NCBI GenBank assembly: GCA_021413675.1
Contig: JAIOQA010000371.1
Location: 1-64,000, forward strand
Reading direction: 5' to 3'
Length of the DNA: 64,000 bases
From: Deltaproteobacteria bacterium
GTDB taxonomy: Bacteria; Myxococcota_A; Polyangia; Haliangiales; Haliangiaceae
Shown here: positions 10,195 through 19,433 of the stretch, in pieces
Layout: every line of letters begins with the position of its first letter
How positions within the stretch are numbered: position 1 is the first letter of the stretch
Position numbers and translations under genes: made by a program
Notes under the pieces: model-generated
Told to the model about the DNA's origin: nothing
What the model saw: only the letters and a program-made list of their open reading frames with translations
Databases searched by the model: none

Positions 10195-10878
10195 TCAGTC
10201 GGGCGGGAACACCAGCGGGAACCGACCGAGCGCGCCCGCGGGCGCATCGCCCGTGCCGCGCTCGAGCACGAGCGCGCCGTTCTCGACGTGGGGCCACGCG
10301 GCCCAGCCCTCGCCGGAGATGTCGCGGGGCGCGGTGCAGCTCAGCCTCGGCGCGGCGCGACAGACGACCAGCTGCTCGTGCTCGCCCAGCTGCATCCGCA
10401 CCATCGCCTCGGTGCGGCCACCGGGGATCAGATCGCCCTCGACGATCGACACCACCGGGTCGGCGCTCGCGCCCGGATACTCGACGGTCAGGCCCTCGAC
10501 GCGCCCGCCCCAGCCAAAGCTCACCGTGCAGGCGGCCGGGCCGTAGATCGAGTCGTTCACCCAGCAGCTCGCCTCGGGCCGCGACCACGGCGGCGACGCC
10601 GCGTCGGCATGGGTGAAGATCGCGCGACAGTCGGGCGGGTAGTCGTGATCCTCGCCGCCGGGTCCGTCGCCGTCCGCGCCCTTGCCCGAGGCCGCGAACT
10701 CGGCCTGTGCGGCTTCGAGCTCCGCGCAGCGATCCGGGATCGGCGTCACGGGATCCTCCTCGGCGCTGTCATCGATCGCGGGCGGTGGCTGGGGTTCCGC
10801 GTTACCGAGCGTCGGCTGCGCTGGATGGTGACAGCCGACCGCGATCACGATGACCATCACGCCACGACCTGCGCGCAT
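10195..10878 (-). CDS. Lipoprotein of unknown function
   Basis: 227 residues from ATG 10878. Residues 1-16 form a lipoprotein signal with VIAVGC as lipobox, followed by a Pro/Ala/Asp linker. The remainder has cysteines at PDRC, PPDCRAIF, SCWVND, AACTVSF, VVCRAA and LSC, so several disulfides are possible in the periplasm. No family is recognised. It is convergent with the methyltransferase and divergent from the next lipoprotein by 47 bases. Confidence 0.65.
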   Translation of the reverse strand: MRAGRGVMVIVIAVGCHHPAQPTLGNAEPQPPPAIDDSAEEDPVTPIPDRCAELEAAQAEFAASGKGADGDGPGGEDHDYPPDCRAIFTHADAASPPWSRPEASCWVNDSIYGPAACTVSFGWGGRVEGLTVEYPGASADPVVSIVEGDLIPGGRTEAMVRMQLGEHEQLVVCRAAPRLSCTAPRDISGEGWAAWPHVENGALVLERGTGDAPAGALGRFPLVFPPD

Positions 10879-10925
10879 CGACGCAGCGTGCCACACCGCA
10901 TCGCGCGGTGGCGTATCGTCGGCGC

Positions 10926-11807
10926 ATGGATCACGCCCTGCGCCGACGCCGGATCGGGATCGTCGCGTGCTGCGCGGCGATCGTGACGACCGCTGGATGC
11001 AGCGGCAGCAAGAGCCAGGCGACCTGTCGCAGTGACGCGCACGAGCTCGCGACGCTGCTGACCGCGATCAACCGCCCGAGCTATCAGATCGACCCGGACG
11101 TCCACCTCGTGGCGCGCCCGAGCCTGGCGTTGCCCGCGGTCCGTCCCGCGCTGGTCGTGGAGGTCCGCGCGAGCGGCGTGAGCCTCGACGGCGACCCCGT
11201 GGTCGACCGCGACTCCCTGCCCGCGCGCCTCACCGCGCGCGCCGGCGAGTTATCGCGCTACGGCATCCAGGCGCCGCGGGTCCGCCTCGCGATCGACGCG
11301 ACCGCGCGCTGGTCGGAGATCGTGCAGGTCGCCGACGCCGCGGCCGCCGCAGGCATCCCCGAGATCGAGCTGATGTTCGCGGTGCCGCCGGTCGCGGTCA
11401 CGCCGCCGCCGCGCACCGCCGTCGACGACGAGCTCGATCGCGCGACCAAGGACGCCGACGCCAGCGACAAGGCCACGCGGTTCGCGCAGCTGGTCGCGCG
11501 CGTGGCCGAACCCTGCCCGGCGCTGACGCGCGTGTTTGGAGCGCTCGCGACACCGGGCGAGGACAAGGCCACCGCGCTGATCGCCGGCATCGAGCCCGCG
11601 CTGATCGAGTGCCAGTGCGCAGCGGACGTGTCGGCGCTGCGCTCCTTGCTGTTCCGGCTGCTCGACGATCGCCATCCCGCCGCGCCGCTGTCCGTGACGA
11701 TCGCCGCGACCGGACGGACGGTGACGCTGCCCGCGGCGACGCCCTGGAGCGAGGCCAGCGCCCAGCTCACGCTGGACGAGCCGGTCCATCTACGGATCGC
11801 GCCGTGA
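10926..11807 (+). CDS. Lipoprotein with ExbD/TolR-like periplasmic domain
   Basis: 293 residues from ATG 10926. A signal with Arg-rich n-region and a TTAGC lipobox makes it a lipoprotein. Residues about 62-156 follow the ExbD/TolR periplasmic fold pattern: a VEVRASGVSLDGDPV strand pair, LPARLTARAGEL helix, VRLAIDATARWSEIVQVADAA and AAGIPEIEL. Genuine ExbD/TolR proteins are held by one N-terminal helix that carries a proton-coupling Asp; here a lipid anchor replaces it, so proton-driven energy transduction is unlikely. The C-terminal 140 residues are not recognised and contain two Cys near EPCPAL and IECQCA. A structural or binding role is an inference. Confidence 0.65.
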   Translation: MDHALRRRRIGIVACCAAIVTTAGCSGSKSQATCRSDAHELATLLTAINRPSYQIDPDVHLVARPSLALPAVRPALVVEVRASGVSLDGDPVVDRDSLPARLTARAGELSRYGIQAPRVRLAIDATARWSEIVQVADAAAAAGIPEIELMFAVPPVAVTPPPRTAVDDELDRATKDADASDKATRFAQLVARVAEPCPALTRVFGALATPGEDKATALIAGIEPALIECQCAADVSALRSLLFRLLDDRHPAAPLSVTIAATGRTVTLPAATPWSEASAQLTLDEPVHLRIAP

Positions 11808-11912
11808 CGTCGCGATAGCCGACCGCGTGCTCGGGACGGCGCGCGCCGCGCGCGAAGGAGCCCGCACGGGATCGACTGCCCGGCTGCGCGATGGCCGTGA
11901 TACAGCACGACC

Positions 11913-13040
11913 ATGCGCTCGGTCCTCGTCGCCGCCGTGATCCTCACCGCCTGCTCGCGCGGCGTCCCCGCACCCGATCCGGTCGTGGTCCCGACGCGCG
12001 CGCAGGCCGACGCGTTCGCGACGAAGTTCGCCGCGGCGATGAGCGCATGTGCGCCCGAGCTCACGAACATGTTCGACATCGACCAGCTTGCCCGGCGCGC
12101 GCTCGATGGCCGCGGCCTGCCCGCCGATGCGGCGCGCGGCGTGGTCGCCGGCATGAAGGACAGCGGCTCGCTGCTCGGGGTCCTCTGCAAGCAGTTCCCG
12201 CCGGGCACCCACTACACCCTGCTGCGCGTCCGCGAGGTCGGCGGCGCGCCTCGGCCGCTCTACCGCGTGACCTTGGGCGGCGACGGCGGCACCAACTACC
12301 ACGAGGTCGAGCTGTCGGTGTCACCGGAGGACCACCAGGTCCGCGGCATCGACATGTACATCTACTCGTCGGGCGAGAAGCTGAGCGTCTCCCTCGGCGA
12401 CATGATCAGCCAGGCGATGGCCGCGTCCGATCGCGGCAACGACATCGGCGCGACCGGCGTCGCGATGGGGCGGATGCGCGAGAAGTTCACGCGCGGAGAC
12501 TGGGCGGGCGCCCGCGCCGAGCTGGCCGGCATGCCCGCCGAGCTGCGCAAGACCAAGGCGATGCGACTGGTCGCGGTGCAGATCGCGATGAACCTCGACG
12601 AAGCCGGCTATGCCGCCGAGATCGCCGGCTATCAGCGCGACTTCCCCGACGACCCCTCCCTGGACCTCGTCTCGATCGACGGCTACTTCATGAAGAAGGA
12701 CTTCGCCGCCCTGCGCACCGCCCTCGCGCGTCTCGACCAGCGCGTCGGCGGCGACCCCTATCTCGACGTCCTCCGCGCCAACGCCGACTTCCTCGACGGC
12801 AAGCCCGACGCCGCGATCGCGGACGCCCGCTCCGCGACCAGCCGCGAGCCCACGATGCCCGAGGGCTGGATCAACCTCGCACGCTTCGAGGCCGCGCTCG
12901 GTCACACCACCGAGGCGATCGCTGCGCTCGATCACCTGCCCGGCCTCGGCCAGGCGCTGGACGACCAGTTCTTCATCGACAGCCCCGGCCTCGCCCCGAT
13001 CCGCGAGACCGACGAGTTCAAGGCGCACCACAAGCCCTGA
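11913..13040 (+). CDS. Lipoprotein with TPR-like C-terminal half
   Basis: 375 residues from ATG 11913. The lipoprotein signal is short (VAAVILTAC). Residues 20-155 form an uncharacterised domain with LYRVTLGGDGG and YHEVELSVS strands. Residues about 190-370 are helical pairs with TPR spacing (GDWAGARAELAGM, PYLDVLRANADFLDGK, MPEGWINLARFEAALGHTTEAIAAL). TPRs normally bind protein partners. It lies in the same orientation between two other exported proteins, but the 106-base gaps do not prove an operon. Confidence 0.65.
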   Translation: MRSVLVAAVILTACSRGVPAPDPVVVPTRAQADAFATKFAAAMSACAPELTNMFDIDQLARRALDGRGLPADAARGVVAGMKDSGSLLGVLCKQFPPGTHYTLLRVREVGGAPRPLYRVTLGGDGGTNYHEVELSVSPEDHQVRGIDMYIYSSGEKLSVSLGDMISQAMAASDRGNDIGATGVAMGRMREKFTRGDWAGARAELAGMPAELRKTKAMRLVAVQIAMNLDEAGYAAEIAGYQRDFPDDPSLDLVSIDGYFMKKDFAALRTALARLDQRVGGDPYLDVLRANADFLDGKPDAAIADARSATSREPTMPEGWINLARFEAALGHTTEAIAALDHLPGLGQALDDQFFIDSPGLAPIRETDEFKAHHKP

Positions 13041-13056
13041 GCGGCCCGAGGGCCGC
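13041..13056 (+). terminator. GC hairpin directly after the TPR lipoprotein stop
   Basis: GCGGCCCGAGGGCCGC begins at the base after the stop codon and folds into a GC stem. No T-run follows, so termination efficiency is uncertain. Confidence 0.3.
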
Positions 13057-13146
13057 CCGCGTGGCCGGCCGCGGTCAATCGCTTGGCCGGAGCCGGTCAT
13101 TGTGAGGGGTGCAGGCAGCTGCGTAGCGTGACGCGCGGGAGGTCCC

Positions 13147-15840
13147 ATGCGCCGATCGCTCGTGCGTGTCTTCGTGCTCGTCCTCGCTGCCTGCAACGCA
13201 CCGCCCGAAGCCGGGCCCGATGCGACCGCGCCCGAGCTGGCGCCGCTGGCCGCGCCCAGCGCGTGCGTCGCGTCGGCGGTCACCGCCGGTGACACCGCGG
13301 TCTGCGCGAGCTGCACCTGCGGCTCGTGCGCGGCCGAGACCGCGGCCTGCACCGGCCCGAGCTGCGGCGCGGTCGCGGCATGCGAGCGCCGCGCCGGCTG
13401 CACCGGCGACGCGTGCTACTGCGGCACCGGCGTCGACGCGCTCGGCTGTCCGTTCGTGCCCAAGGGCCCGTGCGTCGCCGCGATCGACGCCGCCACCGGT
13501 CACCACGGCCTCGTCTATGTCTGGACCGCGCGCAACAACTCCCAGAGCGCGCTCGCCCACGCCGAGGCCGCGGTCGCGTGCAGCAACACGCAGTGCACCG
13601 CCGCGTGCGCCGGCGACGCGGTCGCGTGCAGCCTCGACGACCTCGCCTGTCAGGATCGCATCTGCCGGGTGGATGCCGCGCGCGAGGCCGCGCGTGCGCA
13701 ATCCGCCGCAGTGCCCGCCGCGCCGGTCATCGCCGAGCTCGCGATCGACGGCGCGACCGTCTGGCGCACTGGCGACACCGCGCGACCGCGCCTGGTCCCC
13801 GGCCATCTCGTCGAGCTCCGCGGCCGCGGCTTTGGCGCCGGGCCGACCCTCGACTTCACCAAGCTGATGATCGGCGACGTGCGCGTGCTCGAGACCGATC
13901 TCACGATGTACACGCAGCAGCTCGATCTGCTCAGCCAGGTCAACTACGAGACCGCCACGCCGCGCTCGAGCTGGCCGCGCGATCTGATCAGCTGGACCGA
14001 CACCGCGATCAGCTTCCGCGTGCCGCCGCACGTGTCGTCGGGGCCGCTGGTGCTGCAGATCCAGAAGCGCCTGCCGCCCAATGCCTCGCTCCTGCGCCCG
14101 GGTGAGCCGCACCTCGTCGTCGATGCGCAGACCGCGCGCATCCGCGGCGCGTTCCCGCAGGCCTGCGATGTCGTGTCGGACCTCGGCCCCGCGGATGCGG
14201 GCGCATCGATCGATATCGATGTCGACAACCCCGGCCTGGCCGCGCTGGTCGCGCGCGGCCGCGCGATCTTCTGGGGCTACGACTTCAACATCGGGCTCGC
14301 GCACAACTTCCGCGACCTCGACTGGAGCGCGATCATGAGCGGCAAGGCGACCGATCCGGTCACCGGGCAGATCGCCGATCCGCTCGCGCTGTTCGGCGCG
14401 TTCCCGGCGGTGCGCGGCGAGGTCCCCGACGAGGCCATCGACGAAGTGCGCTTCGATCCGTACCCGCAGGCCAACCCGATCCCGGGCTTCCTCGCGATCG
14501 GCCCGCAGAAGCTGGCCGGCACCACCCGCGGCACCGGTCGGGTCGGGTACCGCTACGCCGAGTCGACGCACCCGTTCAAGGGCGACGGCCAGTGGATCGG
14601 GTTCAACTGCGCGTCCTGCCACGGCGAGCGCATCACCTACGAGCGCGCGCCCGGCCAGCGCATCACGCGGGTCGTGCCCGGCCTGCCCAACCCGCGCTGG
14701 AGCATGAAGTGGTCGCTCCTCGGCAACTTCAAGGGCGTGAAGGGCGACGAGCCCGGGCCGCGCTGGGCGCCGGGCACCGCCGCCGTCGACAAGACTGCGC
14801 TGGTCTACGCGATGCCGCAGGGCACCGGCGAGCACGCGCTCATCCGCATGCGCGGCGAGGGCAGCCACATCGACGACGACTACCAGTTCTCGCCGATCGC
14901 GATCCCCAACGTGACCTACTACCTGTCGATCCGCCGGTCGCTGTCGCACAGCGAGTCGTACGTCGGCTTCGAGGGCTCGTACATCCACTCGCAGGAGCCC
15001 GATGGCGCGCTCGGCTCGATGGACGCCGCGTCGCTGCAGGCGCTCACCGCGTACATGGGCACGCTCGACGGCAGCGACACCGAGCTGCGGCGCGTGGGCC
15101 TGTATCGCCAGCTCGCGTGGGACGGCCATGCCGCCGATGTCGACGGCGCGACCGAGGGCGCGTTCGTCGCCGCCGGTCCCGCCGCGTTCCCCAAGGTCGC
15201 GGCCCGGCTCGCGCGCGGCGAGGCCGCCTTCGCGCAGGCCTGCGGCAGCTGCCACGGTGATCGTCTCGGCGCGCGCACCGACGAGCGCATGATCCGCCTC
15301 GACCAGGTCGGCCGGTTCTTCGCGCCCACGATCTACCAGCGCGAGCTGCAGTCGATCCGCGTGACCTTCCTGCGCGATCTGTACTGGGTGCAGCACCGCG
15401 GGTTGCTCACCGATGGCCACGTCCGCAACCTGCGCGACCTCGTCGATCCCGCGCGCTGCACCGCAGGATCGCCGCTCTACAACGCCTACTACACGCTGCA
15501 CCCGCCGCAGGATCCCGGGCCCGCGGGTCCCGACATGCCGGTTGCGTATCCCGCTGACTATCGCCGCGGCGATGTCTTCCGCGTCCGCAAGTCACCGTCG
15601 GCGAGCGCCGATGATGCGGGCGCGCGCCAGAACCGCTTCATCGAGCGACACCGCTACTTCGTGACGGTGCCGTGGGATCCCGACCACTACTACTGGGACT
15701 ACCAGAAGCTGCGCGCCGACTACGGCCCGGCCGAGCTCGGCACCGCCGCGCCCATCGGCATGCCCGCCGCGCCGCATCCGTGGTGCGCCGCGTCGCCGGC
15801 GGACATCGACGATCTCGTGCTGTACCTGTCGTCGCTGTAG
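13147..15840 (+). CDS. Large di-haem cytochrome c lipoprotein with Cys-rich N-terminus
   Basis: 897 residues from ATG 13147, which follows GGGAGG by six bases. The lipoprotein signal ends LVLAAC. Residues about 38-110 hold some 16 cysteines (for example CASCTCGSC, GDACYCGTG), probably a disulfide-knotted module. An IPT/TIG-like segment follows (LVPGHLVELRGRGFGAGP). Two CxxCH haem sites lie at FNCASCHGE (about 487) and ACGSCHGD (about 700), the second in a typical class I cytochrome context. The spacing and the segments around each site recall di-haem cytochrome c peroxidase relatives, but the N-terminal modules are extra. Location is periplasmic or outer membrane; the donor and acceptor are unknown. 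Confidence 0.78.
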   Translation: MRRSLVRVFVLVLAACNAPPEAGPDATAPELAPLAAPSACVASAVTAGDTAVCASCTCGSCAAETAACTGPSCGAVAACERRAGCTGDACYCGTGVDALGCPFVPKGPCVAAIDAATGHHGLVYVWTARNNSQSALAHAEAAVACSNTQCTAACAGDAVACSLDDLACQDRICRVDAAREAARAQSAAVPAAPVIAELAIDGATVWRTGDTARPRLVPGHLVELRGRGFGAGPTLDFTKLMIGDVRVLETDLTMYTQQLDLLSQVNYETATPRSSWPRDLISWTDTAISFRVPPHVSSGPLVLQIQKRLPPNASLLRPGEPHLVVDAQTARIRGAFPQACDVVSDLGPADAGASIDIDVDNPGLAALVARGRAIFWGYDFNIGLAHNFRDLDWSAIMSGKATDPVTGQIADPLALFGAFPAVRGEVPDEAIDEVRFDPYPQANPIPGFLAIGPQKLAGTTRGTGRVGYRYAESTHPFKGDGQWIGFNCASCHGERITYERAPGQRITRVVPGLPNPRWSMKWSLLGNFKGVKGDEPGPRWAPGTAAVDKTALVYAMPQGTGEHALIRMRGEGSHIDDDYQFSPIAIPNVTYYLSIRRSLSHSESYVGFEGSYIHSQEPDGALGSMDAASLQALTAYMGTLDGSDTELRRVGLYRQLAWDGHAADVDGATEGAFVAAGPAAFPKVAARLARGEAAFAQACGSCHGDRLGARTDERMIRLDQVGRFFAPTIYQRELQSIRVTFLRDLYWVQHRGLLTDGHVRNLRDLVDPARCTAGSPLYNAYYTLHPPQDPGPAGPDMPVAYPADYRRGDVFRVRKSPSASADDAGARQNRFIERHRYFVTVPWDPDHYYWDYQKLRADYGPAELGTAAPIGMPAAPHPWCAASPADIDDLVLYLSSL

Positions 15841-15922
15841 GCGCGCACACGCGCAGATCGCGGCGCGAAGATCGTCGGCGCGGCGCGCGAACGGTGGTGA
15901 TAGGTTCGCATTCCGCGAGCCG

Positions 15923-16918
15923 ATGAGTGTCTCGGTCACCCTCGTCCGTGCCGTCCTCGACGAGATCGCGCGCGTCGGCATCGATCCCGAGCGCCTGCTC
16001 GCCGAGGTCGAGCTCGATCGCGCGCTGATCGAGGACGCGGGCGCGCGCATCCCCGAGGCCCGCTACGACGCACTCCACCAGCGCGCCCTCGATCTCACCG
16101 GCGATCCCGCGCTCGGCCTGCACATGGCCGAGCACGCGCGCATCGGCGCGTTCCACATCGTCGCGATCTTGAGCGCCCACTGCCGCACGCTGCGCGAGGC
16201 GCTGACCGTCTTCCGCCGCTTCCGTCACCTGCTGTCCGAGGTCGAACCGCCGTCGCTCGAGGAGGACGGCGACCACGCGATCATCACGTGCCACTTCGTC
16301 GCCGCCAGCCCGCGCGGCGATCGCCTGCGCGCCGAGTTCGGCATCACCGCGCTCGTGCGGTTCGCGCAGCAATCGATCGGCACCGTCGGCGCGCCGCGCG
16401 CCATCGACTTCGCCCACGCCGCGCCGCCGTATGCCGACGAATACGCGCGCCTGCTCGCGTGCCCGGTCCGCTTTGGCGCGCCCGCCCACCGCATCCACCT
16501 CGATCGCGCCGCGCTCGATCGCCCGCAGATCCACTCCAACGCGCACCTCTATCGCGTGCTCGAGACCAGCGCCGCCAGCGATCTCGCGTCGCTCGCCGGT
16601 CCGTCGATCGCCGCGCGCGTCCGCGCCGCCATCGTCGCTCATCACGATGGCTCTCGCCCGTCGATGGACGACGTCGCGCGCCGCCTCGGCCTGTCCGGCC
16701 GCTCGCTGCGCCGCCGCCTCCACGACGAGGACGCCAGCTTCGCCGACCTCGTCGACGATGCCCTCGCCGAGCTCGCGCGCCGTCAGCTCCAGGATCCGCG
16801 CGCGACGATCGAGGATGTGGCGCTGCGCCTCGGCTTCTCCGAGCCCAGCGCGTTCCACCGCGCGTTCAAGCGCTGGACCGGCCTGACACCCGGCCAGTAT
16901 CGATCGCTGCCGCCGTGA
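15923..16918 (+). CDS. AraC-family transcriptional regulator
   Basis: 331 residues from ATG 15923. Residues about 18-205 match the Arabinose_bd-type (PF12625) N-terminal domain (ALGLHMAEHARIGAFHIV, LVRFAQQSIG, VRFGAPAHRIHLD). Residues about 235-330 hold the double helix-turn-helix: DVARRLGLSGRSLRRRLHDE and IEDVALRLGFSEPSAFHRAF followed by WTGLTPGQYR, the AraC signature. The effector is unknown. The converging lipoprotein gene at 16931 could be a target, but its promoter is far away. Confidence 0.9.
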   Translation: MSVSVTLVRAVLDEIARVGIDPERLLAEVELDRALIEDAGARIPEARYDALHQRALDLTGDPALGLHMAEHARIGAFHIVAILSAHCRTLREALTVFRRFRHLLSEVEPPSLEEDGDHAIITCHFVAASPRGDRLRAEFGITALVRFAQQSIGTVGAPRAIDFAHAAPPYADEYARLLACPVRFGAPAHRIHLDRAALDRPQIHSNAHLYRVLETSAASDLASLAGPSIAARVRAAIVAHHDGSRPSMDDVARRLGLSGRSLRRRLHDEDASFADLVDDALAELARRQLQDPRATIEDVALRLGFSEPSAFHRAFKRWTGLTPGQYRSLPP

Positions 16919-16934
16919 GCGCGCGCTGACTCAC
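16915..16934. terminator. Short hairpin carrying both convergent stop codons
   Basis: GTGAG at 16915-16919 pairs with CTCAC at 16930-16934. The arms contain the TGA of the AraC gene and the TCA (reverse TGA) of the opposite lipoprotein gene. The stem is only 5 bp and no T-run is present; it is recorded because two stronger examples of the same arrangement occur in this window. Confidence 0.3.
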
Positions 16935-17755
16935 CACATCGTCGCGACGATCTCGTCGACGGCCTTCGCGAGCGCGGCGCCGGAGGCGGGGAGCCCGGGC
17001 GCGAACTGGCGACCGCACGTGGTGCGGTTGTAGTCCGTGTAGATCTCGACGTTGACGTAGGTCGTCGCCGACGTCGGGAGATCGTGAAACGAGCCGAGAT
17101 CGAGCGCGACGAGCGCGGCACGGAGCTTCGCGACCTCCGCCGCGGACAGGACCTTGCGGCTCGGCGTCGGCGGGATGTCCGGATGATCGGAGCGCGAGGC
17201 CGGCGCGAGCGTCTTGCTGATCGCCTCGTCGTGCTCGGTGGCATCGGTCGCGAACACCTCGTGCGCGCGACCGCCCTTCGAATACACCACGCGCACGCTG
17301 AACGGGGTCGCGCCATCGATCGCCGGGCACGGCAAGACCTGGCGCGGCGCGTGACTCGCGTCGACGATGAGCTTGCACGCGCGCCGCTCGCGCGCTGGAT
17401 CGGGTGGGCCGCTCGGCGCGACCGACGGCGCGTCGGGACGTCGCGACAGGCCGACCGGGACCTTCTGGCTGATGCCGCGCGCATCGATCTCGTCGACGAG
17501 GGTCATCAGCTCGGCCGGCGCGTCGGTCATCGTGTCGATCGTGTCCTCGAGGCCATGATGGAATCGGATCGTGCCATCGGCGCGGACCTCGCCGTCCACC
17601 GGGTCGGTCGTGTACCCCTCGTCGAGGGCGCAGTGGAACTCGGCCCATCTCCGGAGGCCGGTATCGGTGGGCGCGACGGCCACGACCTTCGTAGTCGGCG
17701 GCACTTCCACACTCGACCCGCACGCCGCGAGCAAGACGAACCCCAGGCGCTTCAC
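16931..17755 (-). CDS. Lipoprotein of unknown function
   Basis: 274 residues from GTG 17755, chosen because it puts KRLGFVLLAAC, a complete lipoprotein signal, at the N-terminus; a longer form from GTG 17800 would precede it with an unlikely tail. The body has a Cys pair (RRACKLIVDAS and VLPCPAIDG), a VRVVYSKGGRAHEVF strand pair and TTYVNVEIYTDYNRTTC near the C-terminus. No family is recognised. The gene directly follows another lipoprotein gene on the same strand. Confidence 0.65.
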   Translation of the reverse strand: MKRLGFVLLAACGSSVEVPPTTKVVAVAPTDTGLRRWAEFHCALDEGYTTDPVDGEVRADGTIRFHHGLEDTIDTMTDAPAELMTLVDEIDARGISQKVPVGLSRRPDAPSVAPSGPPDPARERRACKLIVDASHAPRQVLPCPAIDGATPFSVRVVYSKGGRAHEVFATDATEHDEAISKTLAPASRSDHPDIPPTPSRKVLSAAEVAKLRAALVALDLGSFHDLPTSATTYVNVEIYTDYNRTTCGRQFAPGLPASGAALAKAVDEIVATMW

Positions 17756-17799
17756 CCACCGACTATCGCACGGGACTCCCGCGCGCCGGGTCGCGCCCA

Positions 17800-18423
17800 C
17801 TATTTCCGCGTGTACGTCAGCTCGCGGTACGGCTCACCCGTCGCTTCGACGTGCGCCGACGCGATCCCGCCGTCGAAGCAGCGGGTCTCGGCGAGCGAGT
17901 AGTCGCTCGCGTCGACGAACGTCTCGCACCACGCGCCATCCTTCTGCGCCACATCGAAGGAGGTCGCGCCGTCGTCGTCCTCGCCCTGATGCGCCTCGTG
18001 CTTCGCCACCGGGGTCGGCGGCAGCAGCGCGTCGCCGGTCGGGACGGCGCTACCCGCCGCCGGCAGCTCGTCGCCGCGCCAGACGCCCGCCGCGCTCGCG
18101 ATCCAGACGCCCGCGATGATCGGCTCGCGCCCCACCGCCTCGGGATCGCCATCGCACGCGATCTGGCTGGCCACGCCGCCGATCAGCTCGCGGACCTCGG
18201 TCACCGAGCAGCGGACCTCGATGGTGCCGCGCGTCTCCGGCTGCTCGTGGTTCTCTGCCGCCAGGTCCGCCTCCGCGAACCGCACGAGCGTTGCGACCTC
18301 GTACGTCCAGGCCGCGCCGCTCTCGAACAGCTGCGCGTACGGCGCGCCGTGCGCGAACGCGGCGGGCGTCGAGCTGTGGTGGCTCGATGCGCCGCAGCCG
18401 ACGATGAACACGAAGGAAGCCAT
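17800..18423 (-). CDS. Lipoprotein of unknown function
   Basis: 207 residues from ATG 18423 with a very short signal MASFVFIVGC; a GTG at 18483 would add an Arg-rich n-region (RRPSRSLRR) and is a reasonable alternative. The mature part contains an AAWTYEVATLV strand, a TIEVRCSVTEVR segment and cysteines in QIACDGD, AWCETF and TRCFDGG. No family is recognised. The stop lies 44 bases upstream of the next lipoprotein gene start, so the two may be cotranscribed. Confidence 0.62.
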   Translation of the reverse strand: MASFVFIVGCGASSHHSSTPAAFAHGAPYAQLFESGAAWTYEVATLVRFAEADLAAENHEQPETRGTIEVRCSVTEVRELIGGVASQIACDGDPEAVGREPIIAGVWIASAAGVWRGDELPAAGSAVPTGDALLPPTPVAKHEAHQGEDDDGATSFDVAQKDGAWCETFVDASDYSLAETRCFDGGIASAHVEATGEPYRELTYTRK

Positions 18424-18582
18424 CGCGCCGCGGCGCAGCGAACGCGATGGACGCCTGGCGAAGACAGCATTCGCAGCGATCACGGTGTGGCGATCGTACA
18501 CTGCCGGGCAGCTGGCGATCCGAGGAGCGCCATCAGCTTCGCCGCGCCCTGACGCGTCTTGTTGCGCTACCCTCCGGTCGTC

Positions 18583-19031
18583 ATGGCCGGCGCAACGCCT
18601 CCAGCGACATACGACGACGTCCTCAGCGCGCCGCCCAACAAGGTGGCCGAGATTGTCGACGGCGTCCTTCATCTCAGCCCGCGCCCGGCCAAGCCGCACG
18701 CGGCTGCCACCAGCGCGCTCGGCGAGGAGCTCGGGCCACCCTTCAAGCGCGGGCGCGGCGGCCCTGGCGGGTGGATCTTGCTCGACGAGCCCGAGCTGCA
18801 CCTCGGCCCGGACATCCTCGTTCCGGACATCGGCGGCTGGCGCCGCGAGCGCATGCCCACGCTCGATCGCTCGTGCGCACCCTCGAGGTGCTGCGCCTCG
18901 AGGGCGAGCGCTGGACCATCGTCGCCACGTGGGCCGACGCCGCGAAGGTCCGCGCCGAGCCATTCGACGCCATCGAGCTCGATCTCGCGATCCTGTGGAT
19001 GGATGTCGAGCCCGCGCCCGCGACGCCTTGA
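18583..19031 (+). pseudogene. Uma2-family (DUF820) nuclease-like gene with internal deletion and frameshift
   Basis: From ATG 18583 the frame encodes the N-terminal part of a Uma2 protein: YDDVLSAPPNKVAEIVDG, LHLSPRPAKPHAA, then LDEPELHLGPDILVPDIGGW up to about 18865. There it should continue with the P-D-W-V-C-E-V-L-S-type block and the catalytic acidic/Lys residues, but about 40-50 residues are missing and the C-terminal part (TLEVLRLEGERWTIV and onward to 19031) follows in a different frame. The nuclease-like core is therefore lost and the gene is a remnant. Uma2 proteins are abundant and of uncertain function in many bacteria. Confidence 0.7.
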
Positions 19032-19091
19032 TGCCCCGAGCGACGCGCGTAGGATCCAGCCCGATCCGCTTCCACCGCAAAGGGCGCTGCG

Positions 19092-19433
19092 ATGACTCGG
19101 TACCTGATCTCGTTCGATGATGGCGCGATGAACCACATCCCCGATGCCGACTTCCCTGCCGTCGGCGAGGCCGCGCACGCCGTCATGAAGGCGGCCCAGG
19201 ACGCCGGCGTGTGGATCTTCGGCGGTGGGGTCGAGCGCCAGCGCGCCAGCATCGTCGCCACCGACGGCACGGTCGCCGACGGTCCGTTCCCCGAGACCAA
19301 GGCCGTCGTCGGCGGCTTCTCGATCATCGACGTGCCCTCGCGCGAGGACGCGCTCGCCTGGGCCGCTCGGTTCGCCGCCGCCTGCCGCTGCGCGCAGGAG
19401 GTGCGAGAGATCATGTACGACCCGCTCGTCTGA
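19092..19433 (+). CDS. YciI-like (YCII domain) protein
   Basis: 113 residues from ATG 19092. It shows the compact dimeric ferredoxin-like YCII layout: an N-terminal strand (MTRYLISFDDG), a helix (VMKAAQDAGVWIFGG), a VADGPFPETKAVVGGFSIIDV segment split around the conserved Gly-Pro-Phe, and C-terminal EDALAWAARFAAACRCAQEVREI. Proteins of this subtype are often linked to sigma factor genes; none is adjacent here. Function is unknown. Confidence 0.8.
   Translation: MTRYLISFDDGAMNHIPDADFPAVGEAAHAVMKAAQDAGVWIFGGGVERQRASIVATDGTVADGPFPETKAVVGGFSIIDVPSREDALAWAARFAAACRCAQEVREIMYDPLV

Noticed and set aside
13075-15501. 808-residue open frame antisense to the cytochrome gene
   Set aside because: GC-rich shadow frame with Arg/Ala/Val-biased composition and no domain; the sense frame has a signal, haem sites and a ribosome site.
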